Source of the DNA: Mycolicibacterium senegalense
GTDB lineage: Bacteria; Actinomycetota; Actinomycetes; Mycobacteriales; Mycobacteriaceae
Assembly (NCBI RefSeq): GCF_019645875.1
Contig: NZ_CP081000.1
Coordinates: 4,958,417-5,022,416, forward strand
DNA: 64,000 bases
Reading direction: 5' to 3'
Within the stretch, counting starts at the first letter, position 1. Each line of letters starts with the position of its first letter. The notes beneath the pieces were generated by a model. The model ran no database searches. It was not told the origin of the DNA and saw nothing but the letters and a program-made list of their open reading frames with translations. The translations under genes and the position numbers were made by a program. Of the stretch, positions 8,706 through 16,075 are shown piece by piece.

Positions 8706-8736
8706 TTGACTGCGCTGTTTAACTGACTATAGTCAG
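8706..8736 (+). promoter_or_regulatory. Promoter with overlapping palindromic operator for the 10-kb operon
   Basis: TTGACT (8706-8711), 16-bp spacer, TATAGT (8728-8733) form a near-consensus promoter. The -10 hexamer lies inside the perfect palindrome CTGACTATAGTCAG (8723-8736). The ATG of the first gene is 8 bp after the -10, so the transcript should have almost no leader. A palindrome over the -10 is the classical arrangement for a TetR repressor, and a TetR gene is second in this operon (9478-10086): inferred autoregulation. Confidence 0.6.
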
Positions 8737-8741
8737 CATCC

Positions 8742-9467
8742 ATGAACGCCCCCGGTTCCGGCAGCACGAGCACTCGCCCCGCTGCGGGACCCGCCTCGGC
8801 GAGCGGGCTTGACGAACACATGGAGGCCTCTCGGCTCGCGCAGCGCCAGGCCGACAAGTGGCTGATCTCCGGCAGCCTGCTGATCGGCACCGCCGCACTC
8901 GGAATCTTCGGCCTCCCACTGTTCCTGCGGGGGGTCTGGCTGCTGCGCAAGGCCCAACGAGACGGGCTGACCGTGCGCCCGATGCTGGTCACCCTGCTCG
9001 GTTACCTCGTCATCATCGACGCCGCGATCAACACCGTCGGCTGGGCGCTGGACACCATGGCCAGCCACACCATCCTCGCCCGAATCCTGTTGAACGGGTG
9101 GGGCGCGATGTTCGATGCCGGCTACTTCTGGCACTACAACGAGCTGTGGATCGGTGGTGCGGCCGGTCCGGGAGAGAAGGCGATGGAAGTGGGGATGATC
9201 CTCACCGTCTTCACGATGCGGATCGCCGCCGGGATCGGCTTCCTGCAGATGAAACGCTGGGGCCACCAGTGGATGATCGTCACCTGCTGGATGGGTGTGC
9301 TGATCTGGTGCGTCTACGTGTTCAACATGACCATGTACGCCGACGTCCGCTACGCCGGCGTGGTGCTGCCGGTCGTCGGCTGGTGGCTCTACGACATCTT
9401 CTACATCACGCCGTTCCTGGCCATCCCCTACCTGCACTCGGTCAACCGTGAGATCTTCTCGGACTGA
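8742..9467 (+). CDS. Polytopic membrane protein, paralogue 1 of the MoxR/VWA-linked module
   Basis: 241 aa, family not recognised. Seen: a polar Ala/Ser-rich N-tail (1-38), then hydrophobic segments at ~41-63, 81-103, 112-135, 148-168, 177-196 and 205-229. Conserved charged or metal-capable residues fall in or beside membrane segments: D125, H131 and E134 in DAGYFWHYNE, E145, H175 in RWGHQW, D201, D218, H232. A second copy, about three-quarters identical overall and nearly identical over its C-terminal half, is at 12674-13372. Inference: core subunit of a membrane complex, possibly metal-binding, matured by the neighbouring MoxR/VWA pair. Alternatives are a transporter or a sterol-isomerase-like membrane enzyme. 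It is the first gene of the operon. Confidence 0.7.
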   Translation: MNAPGSGSTSTRPAAGPASASGLDEHMEASRLAQRQADKWLISGSLLIGTAALGIFGLPLFLRGVWLLRKAQRDGLTVRPMLVTLLGYLVIIDAAINTVGWALDTMASHTILARILLNGWGAMFDAGYFWHYNELWIGGAAGPGEKAMEVGMILTVFTMRIAAGIGFLQMKRWGHQWMIVTCWMGVLIWCVYVFNMTMYADVRYAGVVLPVVGWWLYDIFYITPFLAIPYLHSVNREIFSD

Positions 9468-9477
9468 GGGCGACACC

Positions 9478-10086
9478 GTGGCACCTCAGGTGAAACCATC
9501 AGCGCGCGAACAGCGTCGGCGGCAGACCCGCGAGCGCATACTCGGCGCAGCGATCGCCGAGTTCACCGCGGCGGGCATGGCCGGTACCGACGTCGGCGCC
9601 ATCGTCGCCGCGGCCGGAGTGGCACACGGCACCTTCTTCTTCCACTTTCCCAGCAAGGAGCATGTGCTGCTGGAACTGGAGCAGCGCGAAGAGGCCCGCA
9701 TGGCAGCCGACTTCGCTCGCATTCTCGACGGCCCGCACGACCTCCCGACCGCGCTGGGCCAGCTGGTGGAATTGGTCAGCACCCTGGAAAAGCGCTTCGG
9801 TCCGATTCTGTTCAAGGAGCTGCTGGCACTGCATTTCTCACCGACCCGTCCGACCAAGGACGAATGGACCGACCATCCGGTGATCGTGCTGCTGGTGAGC
9901 GAGATCGAAAGAGCCTGCGGCGACGGCGAAATCCATCCCGAGGTCGACGCGTTCTACAGCGCCACATTCTTCCTGCTGGGACTTTACGGAGTGCTGACCA
10001 CAACTGAACACGGCCAGGCACGGGACACGATGCTGGCCAAACTCGTGACAACCGCCCTCCGGGGCCTGACCAACAAGGAGGTCTGA
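9478..10086 (+). CDS. TetR-family transcriptional regulator
   Basis: 202 aa from GTG 9478, 10 bp after the previous stop; an earlier GTG in frame lies inside the membrane-protein gene. Seen: helix-turn-helix region RERILGAAIAEFTAAG ... VGAIVAAAGVAHGTFFFHFPSKEH (residues ~15-62), the standard TetR DNA-binding domain, followed by a helical ligand domain. Location between the first membrane protein and the MoxR/VWA genes makes it a local regulator, with the palindrome at 8723-8736 its probable site. The effector is unknown, probably a substrate or intermediate of the pathway. Confidence 0.9.
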   Translation: MAPQVKPSAREQRRRQTRERILGAAIAEFTAAGMAGTDVGAIVAAAGVAHGTFFFHFPSKEHVLLELEQREEARMAADFARILDGPHDLPTALGQLVELVSTLEKRFGPILFKELLALHFSPTRPTKDEWTDHPVIVLLVSEIERACGDGEIHPEVDAFYSATFFLLGLYGVLTTTEHGQARDTMLAKLVTTALRGLTNKEV

Positions 10087-10087
10087 T

Positions 10088-10192
10088 ATGGATTGGATCT
10101 GGGAGATCCTGCGCTATGTCGCTGCCTGGGGCGGAACAGGTTTGGTGATCTGGTTCTGGTACTGGATGTTCTCCAATCTCGGCACCTTCTGA
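10088..10192 (+). CDS. 34-aa single-pass membrane microprotein
   Basis: ATG 10088 begins 1 bp after the TetR stop, with AAGGAGG at 10076-10082 as a strong ribosome-binding site. The product begins MDWIWEILRYVAAW and ends FSNLGTF; six of its 34 residues are Trp, and nearly all of it is one membrane helix. The next gene starts 6 bp after its stop, so the sequence is tightly embedded in the operon. Small Trp-rich bitopic peptides often stabilise membrane enzyme complexes (for example cytochrome oxidase accessory peptides). That role here is inference. Confidence 0.6.
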   Translation: MDWIWEILRYVAAWGGTGLVIWFWYWMFSNLGTF

Positions 10193-10198
10193 ATCACG

Positions 10199-11731
10199 AT
10201 GTCCGAACTCTCCGATGCGCACGCCTTGGCGCTCGAGCGCAGTTGCGCCGTGACGGCCGTCGCCCTCAGTGGGCAGCGCCGCACCGGTGTTCGCCTCGTC
10301 ACGGGCGCGCAGCGCGCCTTCAGCGTGAGTGCGGCGCTCGACTATGTTCACGTGCCCTATCCGAATCTCGTTCGGGACTGGACCCGGCGAACTTTCACCT
10401 GCGGTGTGGCACTGCAATGTTCTCCTTCCAAGGACCGGCTCGCCGGCTATCGACTCAACGAACTCTCTGCTCGCGAACTGCGCGCCCTCACCATCGTCGA
10501 AGCTGGGGTCTCCCTCGGCTGGGTCGCGCAGAATTGGCCCGGGCTGCTCGGTGAGATCCAAAAGTTGGCACCCGCGTTGGAAGCGTTGCCCGCGACGTTG
10601 GATGCCGACGAGATGCTGCGCCGCGCAGTCGAAGCGGCGCGAGATGGCGACGTTCCCGACGCTCCCGCGATCGCAGGCCGGCTACCACGAGCCTTCACCA
10701 CTCCACACGGCTTGACCGACAAGCTGCGCCGCAGTTTCGGCAGGATGCCATGGACCACGACGCAGAAGCGCCTTCCCCGACCGTATTCCGTGCCGGTGGG
10801 TGGCGACGGCGGGGTACGCAACCCCAACCTGCCACCCCCGAGTCGCCCGCACGACAACGATCTGGACATCACGCCAGAGCATCGACAGGGGATCCCCTAC
10901 CCCGAATGGAACTCGTGGACACAGAGCTTCCTGCGCGATCACGTAGCGGTGCTGGAGCGACAGCACCGCAGTGAAACCCACCAACCGAACGCGGCTTCCG
11001 CCGAGCTGAGGAAGTGGTTCTCCGAGCACACCCACCGCGCCATGAAGAACCGCTTGGAGGACGGCTCCGATCTCGACGTCGAGCAGTACGTGAGCCACTA
11101 CATCGACGTGACGACGGGCGAGGCGATCGAGCCACGAATCTTCCGTGAGCTGCTACCCAGCAGTCGCGACGTCACCACCGCACTGCTGCTCGACGGCAGT
11201 TCGTCGCTCGGCGTGCACGGTGGGCGGATCTTCCAGTTGGAGTTGGCCTGTGCCGACGCGCTGTCACGGGCCATGACGCTGGCCAGGGAACGCCACGGCA
11301 TCTTCACCTTCACCGGGAACACCCGGCACCGCGTAGAAGTGAGCTGCCTCAAGGACTTCGAGGACCGCCGCTTCGTGCCGCCGAGTCTGCTCGGCCTGTC
11401 GACCGGCGGCTACACCAGGCTCGGTGCACCGCTGCGCCACCTCACCAGCCGGCTGTTGGCACAGCAGTCAGAGCGCCGGCTGCTCATCGTGATCGGTGAC
11501 GGCCTGATGTCCGACGAGGGCTACGAGGGCCGGTACGCCTGGGCCGATGCCGCCCACGCCGTCGAAGAGGCCAACGAAGCCGGGGTGTCCGTCTACTACG
11601 TCGGTGTTGGTCCGGTTCGGGTCGACCCGCTGCCGGAGGTATTCGGAAACCGCCGGTCCCAACGCATCCGTCGCGTCGAGGACCTGCCCAGGGTTCTCGC
11701 GCATGTCCACCGGGAGCTGGTAACCGTATGA
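10199..11731 (+). CDS. VWA-domain protein, NorD/CbbO/CoxE-like partner of MoxR ATPase
   Basis: 510 aa. The N-terminal ~300 residues have no clear motif and are helical and charged. The C-terminal ~190 residues form a von Willebrand A domain with an intact metal-ion-dependent adhesion site: DGSSS at ~332, a Thr in GGYTRLG and Asp in VIGDGLMSDE. That architecture (long N-terminus, C-terminal VWA) matches NorD and CbbO, which with their AAA+ partner insert or remodel metal centres of NO reductase or Rubisco. The MoxR gene overlaps its stop by ATGA, confirming the pair. Cytosolic. The client here is unknown; the adjacent membrane proteins are the obvious candidates. Confidence 0.82.
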   Translation: MSELSDAHALALERSCAVTAVALSGQRRTGVRLVTGAQRAFSVSAALDYVHVPYPNLVRDWTRRTFTCGVALQCSPSKDRLAGYRLNELSARELRALTIVEAGVSLGWVAQNWPGLLGEIQKLAPALEALPATLDADEMLRRAVEAARDGDVPDAPAIAGRLPRAFTTPHGLTDKLRRSFGRMPWTTTQKRLPRPYSVPVGGDGGVRNPNLPPPSRPHDNDLDITPEHRQGIPYPEWNSWTQSFLRDHVAVLERQHRSETHQPNAASAELRKWFSEHTHRAMKNRLEDGSDLDVEQYVSHYIDVTTGEAIEPRIFRELLPSSRDVTTALLLDGSSSLGVHGGRIFQLELACADALSRAMTLARERHGIFTFTGNTRHRVEVSCLKDFEDRRFVPPSLLGLSTGGYTRLGAPLRHLTSRLLAQQSERRLLIVIGDGLMSDEGYEGRYAWADAAHAVEEANEAGVSVYYVGVGPVRVDPLPEVFGNRRSQRIRRVEDLPRVLAHVHRELVTV

Positions 11732-12531
11732 CTGAAAACACCTACTACGCCAACGCCAACGAGGTTCAACTGTTCGAGCAGGCCTACCGGCAACGGCTGC
11801 CGGTGATGCTCACCGGTCCGACCGGATGCGGCAAGACCCGATTGGTCGAACACATGGGTGCGCTGTTACGCAGGCCCGTCGTCACCATCAGCTGCCACGA
11901 CGATCTCACCAGTTCCGATCTGGTCGGGCGGTTCATGGTGACCGGCGGCGATGTGGTGTGGACCGACGGGCCACTCACCCGTGCGGTCAAGGCCGGGGCC
12001 ATCTGCTATCTCGACGAAGTGGTCGAGGCGCGTCACGATTCACTGGCCATCCTGCATTCGTTGACCGATCACCGCCGGGTTCTCTACCTCGACCGGGCCG
12101 GCGAAGTGGTCGAGGCACCGGAGACCTTCATGCTGGTGTGCTCGTACAACCCGGCCTACCGCAGCTCGCTCAAGGAGCTCAAACCGTCCTTCCGGCAACG
12201 CTTCGTCACGTTGCCGATGAACTACCTGCCGCCGAACCGGGAGGCCGAGGTGATCGTCGCCGAGTCGGGAGTCGCGTTGCCGACGGCCGAGCGACTCGTC
12301 CAGTGTGCGATGGCGATCCGGACCGCCGACGAGGCCTTCCACTTCGAACCGCCCTCGACCCGCGTCCTCGTCACCGCCGCACAGATGATCGCCGCGGGCG
12401 CAACGGAACTGGAGGCCGCGCAAGCCTGTGTCCTGGCGCCGTTGTCCACCGACGGAGCGATCAGCGACGGGTTGCGCGAAGTTGCCGTGGCCAGCCTGGC
12501 CACGGGCGAACCATCCACCACGCCGCGCTAG
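11728..12531 (+). CDS. MoxR-type AAA+ ATPase (NorQ/CbbQ-like)
   Basis: 267 aa, start overlapping the VWA stop. Seen: Walker A GPTGCGKTRLVEH (~residues 30-42), Walker B ICYLDEVVEA (~95), sensor-1 SYNPAYRSS, and an arginine finger in KPSFRQRFVTLP, followed by a helical lid. All ATPase elements are intact. Family knowledge: NorQ/CbbQ hexamers act with their VWA partner as activation chaperones for metalloenzymes. Its small size and direct coupling to the VWA gene place it with the NorQ/CbbQ group rather than general MoxR proteins. It is followed after 17 bp by the second microprotein gene and second polytopic protein. Confidence 0.88.
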   Translation: MTENTYYANANEVQLFEQAYRQRLPVMLTGPTGCGKTRLVEHMGALLRRPVVTISCHDDLTSSDLVGRFMVTGGDVVWTDGPLTRAVKAGAICYLDEVVEARHDSLAILHSLTDHRRVLYLDRAGEVVEAPETFMLVCSYNPAYRSSLKELKPSFRQRFVTLPMNYLPPNREAEVIVAESGVALPTAERLVQCAMAIRTADEAFHFEPPSTRVLVTAAQMIAAGATELEAAQACVLAPLSTDGAISDGLREVAVASLATGEPSTTPR

Positions 12532-12548
12532 GAAGGAGTCTCGCCCAC

Positions 12549-12677
12549 ATGGACGAACAAGAACGCAAGCGCAAGAGAGCGCTCATCGTGCTGCAGATCG
12601 TCATCTACGGTTACCTGCTCGCGATGTTCGGAATACAGCTGTACATGTCGTTCACCCGAGGGTGGTGGGAGTTGTGA
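12549..12677 (+). CDS. 42-aa single-pass membrane microprotein
   Basis: ATG 12549 with AGGAAGGAG at 12531-12539 upstream. Product starts MDEQERKRKRALIVLQ: a strongly basic cytosolic head, one membrane helix (~11-33) and the tail TRGWWEL. The stop overlaps the GTG start of the second polytopic protein (GTGA), showing translational coupling. It is the second microprotein of this operon and, like the first, lies next to a polytopic protein or regulator gene. Probably an accessory subunit of the same membrane complex (inference). Confidence 0.68.
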   Translation: MDEQERKRKRALIVLQIVIYGYLLAMFGIQLYMSFTRGWWEL

Positions 12678-13372
12678 CCGCCACCAAGGACACCCAACCG
12701 ACCACGGTCGGCCTCGAGGAACACCACGAGGAATCGCGACTCGCCCAGCGCCGCGCGGACAAGTGGATGATCGTCGGCGCGGCGTTGATGGGCATGTGGG
12801 TTCCCGGTGTCATCGGATTCCCGATCTTCATGCGCGGCGTCTGGTTGCAACGGCAGGCACAGCGTGCCGGTCTGTCGGTGCGGCCGATGATCGTCACACT
12901 GATCGGTTATCTGGTGCTGATCGACGGGATGCTCAACAGCCTGGGCTGGGCGCTCGACCTGGTGGCCAACCACACCCTGATCAACCGGGTGCTGATGATC
13001 GGCTGGGGCAACATGTTCGACGCCGGCTATTTCTGGCACTACAACGAGTTGTGGATCGGCGGCGCGGTCGGGCCCGGTGAGAAGTCGATGGTGTTCGGCA
13101 TGATCCTCACCGTCTTCGCCATGCGATGCGCTGCGGCGATCGGCTTCCTGCAGATGAAACGCTGGGGCCACCAGTGGATGATCATCACCTGCTGGATGGG
13201 CGTACTGATCTGGTGCGTCTACGTGTTCAACATGACGATGTACGCCGACGTCCGCTTCGCCGGGGTGATCTTCCCCGTCGTCGGCTGGTGGCTCTACGAC
13301 ATCTTCTACATCACGCCGTTCCTGGCCATCCCCTACCTGCACACCGTCAATCGCGAAATCTTCTCGGACTGA
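12674..13372 (+). CDS. Polytopic membrane protein, paralogue 2 of the MoxR/VWA-linked module
   Basis: 232 aa from GTG 12674. It aligns end to end with the protein at 8742-9467 after a shorter N-tail. DAGYFWHYNELWIGG, FLQMKRWGHQWMI and YDIFYITPFLAIPYLH are identical or nearly so, while the first two membrane segments differ more. All the charged membrane residues noted for paralogue 1 are kept, arguing both copies are functional. Two co-transcribed copies suggest a heteromeric complex or subunits of different specificity. Downstream, the bitopic protein starts 11 bp after the stop. No known family was recognised. Confidence 0.7.
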   Translation: MTATKDTQPTTVGLEEHHEESRLAQRRADKWMIVGAALMGMWVPGVIGFPIFMRGVWLQRQAQRAGLSVRPMIVTLIGYLVLIDGMLNSLGWALDLVANHTLINRVLMIGWGNMFDAGYFWHYNELWIGGAVGPGEKSMVFGMILTVFAMRCAAAIGFLQMKRWGHQWMIITCWMGVLIWCVYVFNMTMYADVRFAGVIFPVVGWWLYDIFYITPFLAIPYLHTVNREIFSD

Positions 13373-13383
13373 AGGAGACAACT

Positions 13384-13797
13384 GTGACTACCACAGAAGA
13401 AACGAAGGCCGAGGACCTGCTACCCGGCACCACGCCGTACTACGCCCGCATGCACAAATGGATCAAACGGGCCGTGCTGGTGTGCCTGGTGGCGTTGGTC
13501 ATCGAAGGTGCGTTCACCCTGCCGTTCATGGCCGTGTACTACGGCTACCCGACCCTGAGCCTCACCGAGATCTGCAGTGAGCTTCTCAAGGTCCGCTACT
13601 CAGACGACACCCTCGAATGCAAAGTCCCCTACCCGCCGTTGGGCCCGCCCGCAGGTGCCGAAGGCAAGGACACCGCCCAGGACGAGTGGGGCATCCAACC
13701 GGTTCCGAAGTACCACCGGCTCGGTTTCCGCGAGCTGGTCCGCATCCATCAAGAACGCGAAGCGCGCCAGGCCGTCGAGCAGCCGGCCGGTCCATAG
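13384..13797 (+). CDS. Bitopic membrane protein with extracytoplasmic-type C-terminal domain
   Basis: 137 aa from GTG 13384 (AAGGAGA at 13372-13378). Seen: a ~28-residue polar N-tail, basic HKWIKR, one membrane helix (~32-55), then an ~85-residue soluble part. This part contains two cysteines (TEIC and LECK, 18 residues apart), a Pro-rich stretch (VPYPPLGPPAG) and a charged C-terminal helix. Topology by positive-inside would put the C-terminal domain outside, where the cysteines could form a disulphide. No family recognised. Position between the second polytopic protein and the P450 suggests a subunit or electron-transfer/scaffold role; inference only. Confidence 0.68.
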   Translation: MTTTEETKAEDLLPGTTPYYARMHKWIKRAVLVCLVALVIEGAFTLPFMAVYYGYPTLSLTEICSELLKVRYSDDTLECKVPYPPLGPPAGAEGKDTAQDEWGIQPVPKYHRLGFRELVRIHQEREARQAVEQPAGP

Positions 13798-13808
13798 GAG
13801 AACCCACC

Positions 13809-15029
13809 ATGCCGGAATCACTTGAACGCCACGCCGCGAACTGGGACCTGCGCCACCAGGATTTCAACGACAACGACTTTCTGTACGACGTCTACTCGGT
13901 GATGCGGCAGCAATCGCCGTTCGCGCGCACCGACAATCCATTTCTCAGCGCAACCCCGGCAGGTGCCTGGGTGGCGGTGCGTTACGCGGAGTGCGTCAAG
14001 ATCCTGCAGGACTGGGAGCACTTCTCCAGCAATCCGACGCCGGAAGGCGCCGAGCAGCTCGCCGGGGATCTGGTGATCACCCTCGACCCGCCGAGGCAGC
14101 AGAAGTTCCGCAAGGTGCTCAACCCGTACTTCTCCCCGGCACGGATGAAGGCACTGCGCCCCGAGATCGGTGCCGAGACCGACCGGCTCATCGACGAGTT
14201 CATCGAGAACGGCTGTGGTGACCTCGCCCAGATCGCCTGGCGCCAACCCGGAATCGTATTCTTCAAGTATCTGCTCGGCATGCCGATAGAAGATGTCCCG
14301 CTGTGCATCGAGCTGACTGACACGGCGCTCAACGGCGCCACCGAGCAGGACCGGATGAGCGCCTGGGGCGGCCTGTATCAGCACCTGCACGACGCGGTGA
14401 CGTCCCGCATGGATCAACCGCCCCGGGACGACATGATCGACGTCCTGCTCTGCGCCGAGATCGACGGGGAGAAACTGTCATTCGGCGATATCGTGTCCAA
14501 CGCCATGCTCCTGGTTCAGGCCGGCCTCGAGACCACCGCCAGCGCAATGTCATTCGCGTACCACTACCTCGCGACCAACCCGGCCGAGCGCGACCGCCTG
14601 ATCGGCGATCCCGAACTCCTCACCCGTGCGGTGGAGGAGTTCATCCGGTTCGCCGGGTCGATCCACGGCATCCCCCGCACCGTCGCAAAAGAAGTCGAAC
14701 TGAGCGGGTGCACCTTCTCGCCCGGCGAATCGGTCATCGTCAACTATGCCGCCGCCAACCGCGACGAGCAGGCGTTCCCCGACGCCGGCCGCTGCATCCT
14801 CGACCGTCGCGAGAACCGCCACCTGGGCTTCGGCGCCGGTGTACACCGGTGCCTCGGGTCCAACCTGGCGCGACTGGAATTCCAGGTAGGTCTGGAGCGT
14901 GTACTGGCCCGGATGCCCGACTTCACCCTCGCAAGAGACGAAATCGCACGATTTCATGGCAACTCGGTAACCCGCGGATTCCGGTCGGTCCCGGTCACTT
15001 TCACACCCGGCGACCGGGCCATCACATGA
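13809..15029 (+). CDS. Cytochrome P450 (first of two in the operon)
   Basis: 406 aa from ATG 13809, preceded by AGGAG at 13797-13801. Seen: I-helix oxygen-activation motif AGLETT (~238), which has Glu in place of the more common Asp and is tolerated in the family; K-helix ExxR in EEFIRF; haem loop FGAGVHRCLGSNLAR with the axial Cys ~347. Soluble bacterial class I P450 of CYP size. It needs a ferredoxin and reductase, neither of which is encoded in this window. The following dehydrogenase gene overlaps its stop (ATGA). Likely hydroxylates the substrate or an intermediate of the catabolic pathway. Confidence 0.93.
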   Translation: MPESLERHAANWDLRHQDFNDNDFLYDVYSVMRQQSPFARTDNPFLSATPAGAWVAVRYAECVKILQDWEHFSSNPTPEGAEQLAGDLVITLDPPRQQKFRKVLNPYFSPARMKALRPEIGAETDRLIDEFIENGCGDLAQIAWRQPGIVFFKYLLGMPIEDVPLCIELTDTALNGATEQDRMSAWGGLYQHLHDAVTSRMDQPPRDDMIDVLLCAEIDGEKLSFGDIVSNAMLLVQAGLETTASAMSFAYHYLATNPAERDRLIGDPELLTRAVEEFIRFAGSIHGIPRTVAKEVELSGCTFSPGESVIVNYAAANRDEQAFPDAGRCILDRRENRHLGFGAGVHRCLGSNLARLEFQVGLERVLARMPDFTLARDEIARFHGNSVTRGFRSVPVTFTPGDRAIT

Positions 15030-16075
15030 CCTACCGGGTCGTGCAGTGGACGACCGGCAACGTCGGGCGCAAGTCGGTCCACGCCATCGCCGCCAACACC
15101 GATCTCGAGCTCGTCGGCTGCTACGCCTGGGCGCCCGACAAGGTCGGCCGAGATGTAGGTGAACTGTGCGGCATCGAACCGCTGGGTGTAACCGCCACCG
15201 ACGACGTCGATGCGCTCCTGGTCCTGCAGCCGGACTGCGTCGTCTACAACCCGATGTTCGCCGACGTCGACGTACTGGTCCGCATCCTCGGTGCCGGCAT
15301 CAACGTCGTCACCACCTCCGAGTTCATCACCGGACAGCAGCTGGGTGAAGGACGCGATCGAATCACCGAGGCATGCCGACTCGGCAACTCGACCATCTTC
15401 GGCAGCGGCATCAACCCCGGATTCATCCAGTTGTTCTCGATTGTCACCGCGGGGATTTCGGACCGGATCGATCGGATCTCCATCCTGGAGTCCTTCGACA
15501 CCACGATCTACAACTCGCCGGCCACCGAGATCCCGATGGGTTTCGGCTATCCCATCGACCATCCAGAACTTCTCGACATCACGACCAAGGGTTCCGGGAT
15601 ATTCCGCGAAGCCGTGCAGCTGGTGGCCGACGCGCTGGGAGTCGACCTCGACGCCGTGCGCTGCGAAGCAGCGTATGCCCAAACTACCGAGGAACTGGCG
15701 CTTCCCGGCGAGTGGACCATCGCCGCCGGCTGCGTCGCCGGCATCGACGTCCGGTGGATCGGCACGACAGGCGGGCGCGACGTCATCGAGATCCGCGGTG
15801 TCTGGACGAAGGGCCAGACGCTGGAACCGGCCTGGTCGACCGCGTTCGGGTACACCGTCACCGTTGAAGGCCGACCAACCATCAAGAGCACCTTGAGCTT
15901 TGAACCTCCCCCGGACTTCGTGGCCGAAACCATCGAGGACTTCATCATGCTCGGGTTGACGATCACCGCCATGCCCGCAATCACCGCGATCCCCGCGGTA
16001 GTGGCCGCGCCCCCGGGCATCGCGACCTACAACGACCTGCCCCTACTACTGCCCCGAGGTGTGCTCCATGTCTGA
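15026..16075 (+). CDS. Diaminopentanoate/dihydrodipicolinate-reductase-like oxidoreductase (paralogue 2)
   Basis: 349 aa from ATG 15026, overlapping the P450 stop. Seen: YRVVQWTTGNVGRKSV Rossmann start, DVGELCGIEPLGVTATDDVDALL, INVVTTSEFI and a GSGINPGF segment, the same blueprint as the proteins at 6664-7737 and 16068-17126. NAD(P)-dependent; substrate unknown. The NxGIxPGF/Y motif and ordered domains suggest an active enzyme. Its stop lies 8 bp inside the next gene, so the two paralogues are translated together and may form a heteromer. Confidence 0.8.
   Translation: MTYRVVQWTTGNVGRKSVHAIAANTDLELVGCYAWAPDKVGRDVGELCGIEPLGVTATDDVDALLVLQPDCVVYNPMFADVDVLVRILGAGINVVTTSEFITGQQLGEGRDRITEACRLGNSTIFGSGINPGFIQLFSIVTAGISDRIDRISILESFDTTIYNSPATEIPMGFGYPIDHPELLDITTKGSGIFREAVQLVADALGVDLDAVRCEAAYAQTTEELALPGEWTIAAGCVAGIDVRWIGTTGGRDVIEIRGVWTKGQTLEPAWSTAFGYTVTVEGRPTIKSTLSFEPPPDFVAETIEDFIMLGLTITAMPAITAIPAVVAAPPGIATYNDLPLLLPRGVLHV

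Noticed and set aside
10199..12531. MoxR/VWA pair as CoxD/CoxE of CO dehydrogenase or NorQ/NorD of NO reductase
   Set aside because: No molybdopterin dehydrogenase or haem-copper subunit genes lie in the window.
8742..13372. Calling the polytopic proteins PmoA/PmoC-type copper monooxygenase subunits
   Set aside because: Membrane topology and His/Asp content are compatible, but I could not align the known metal ligands; no PmoB-like subunit is present.
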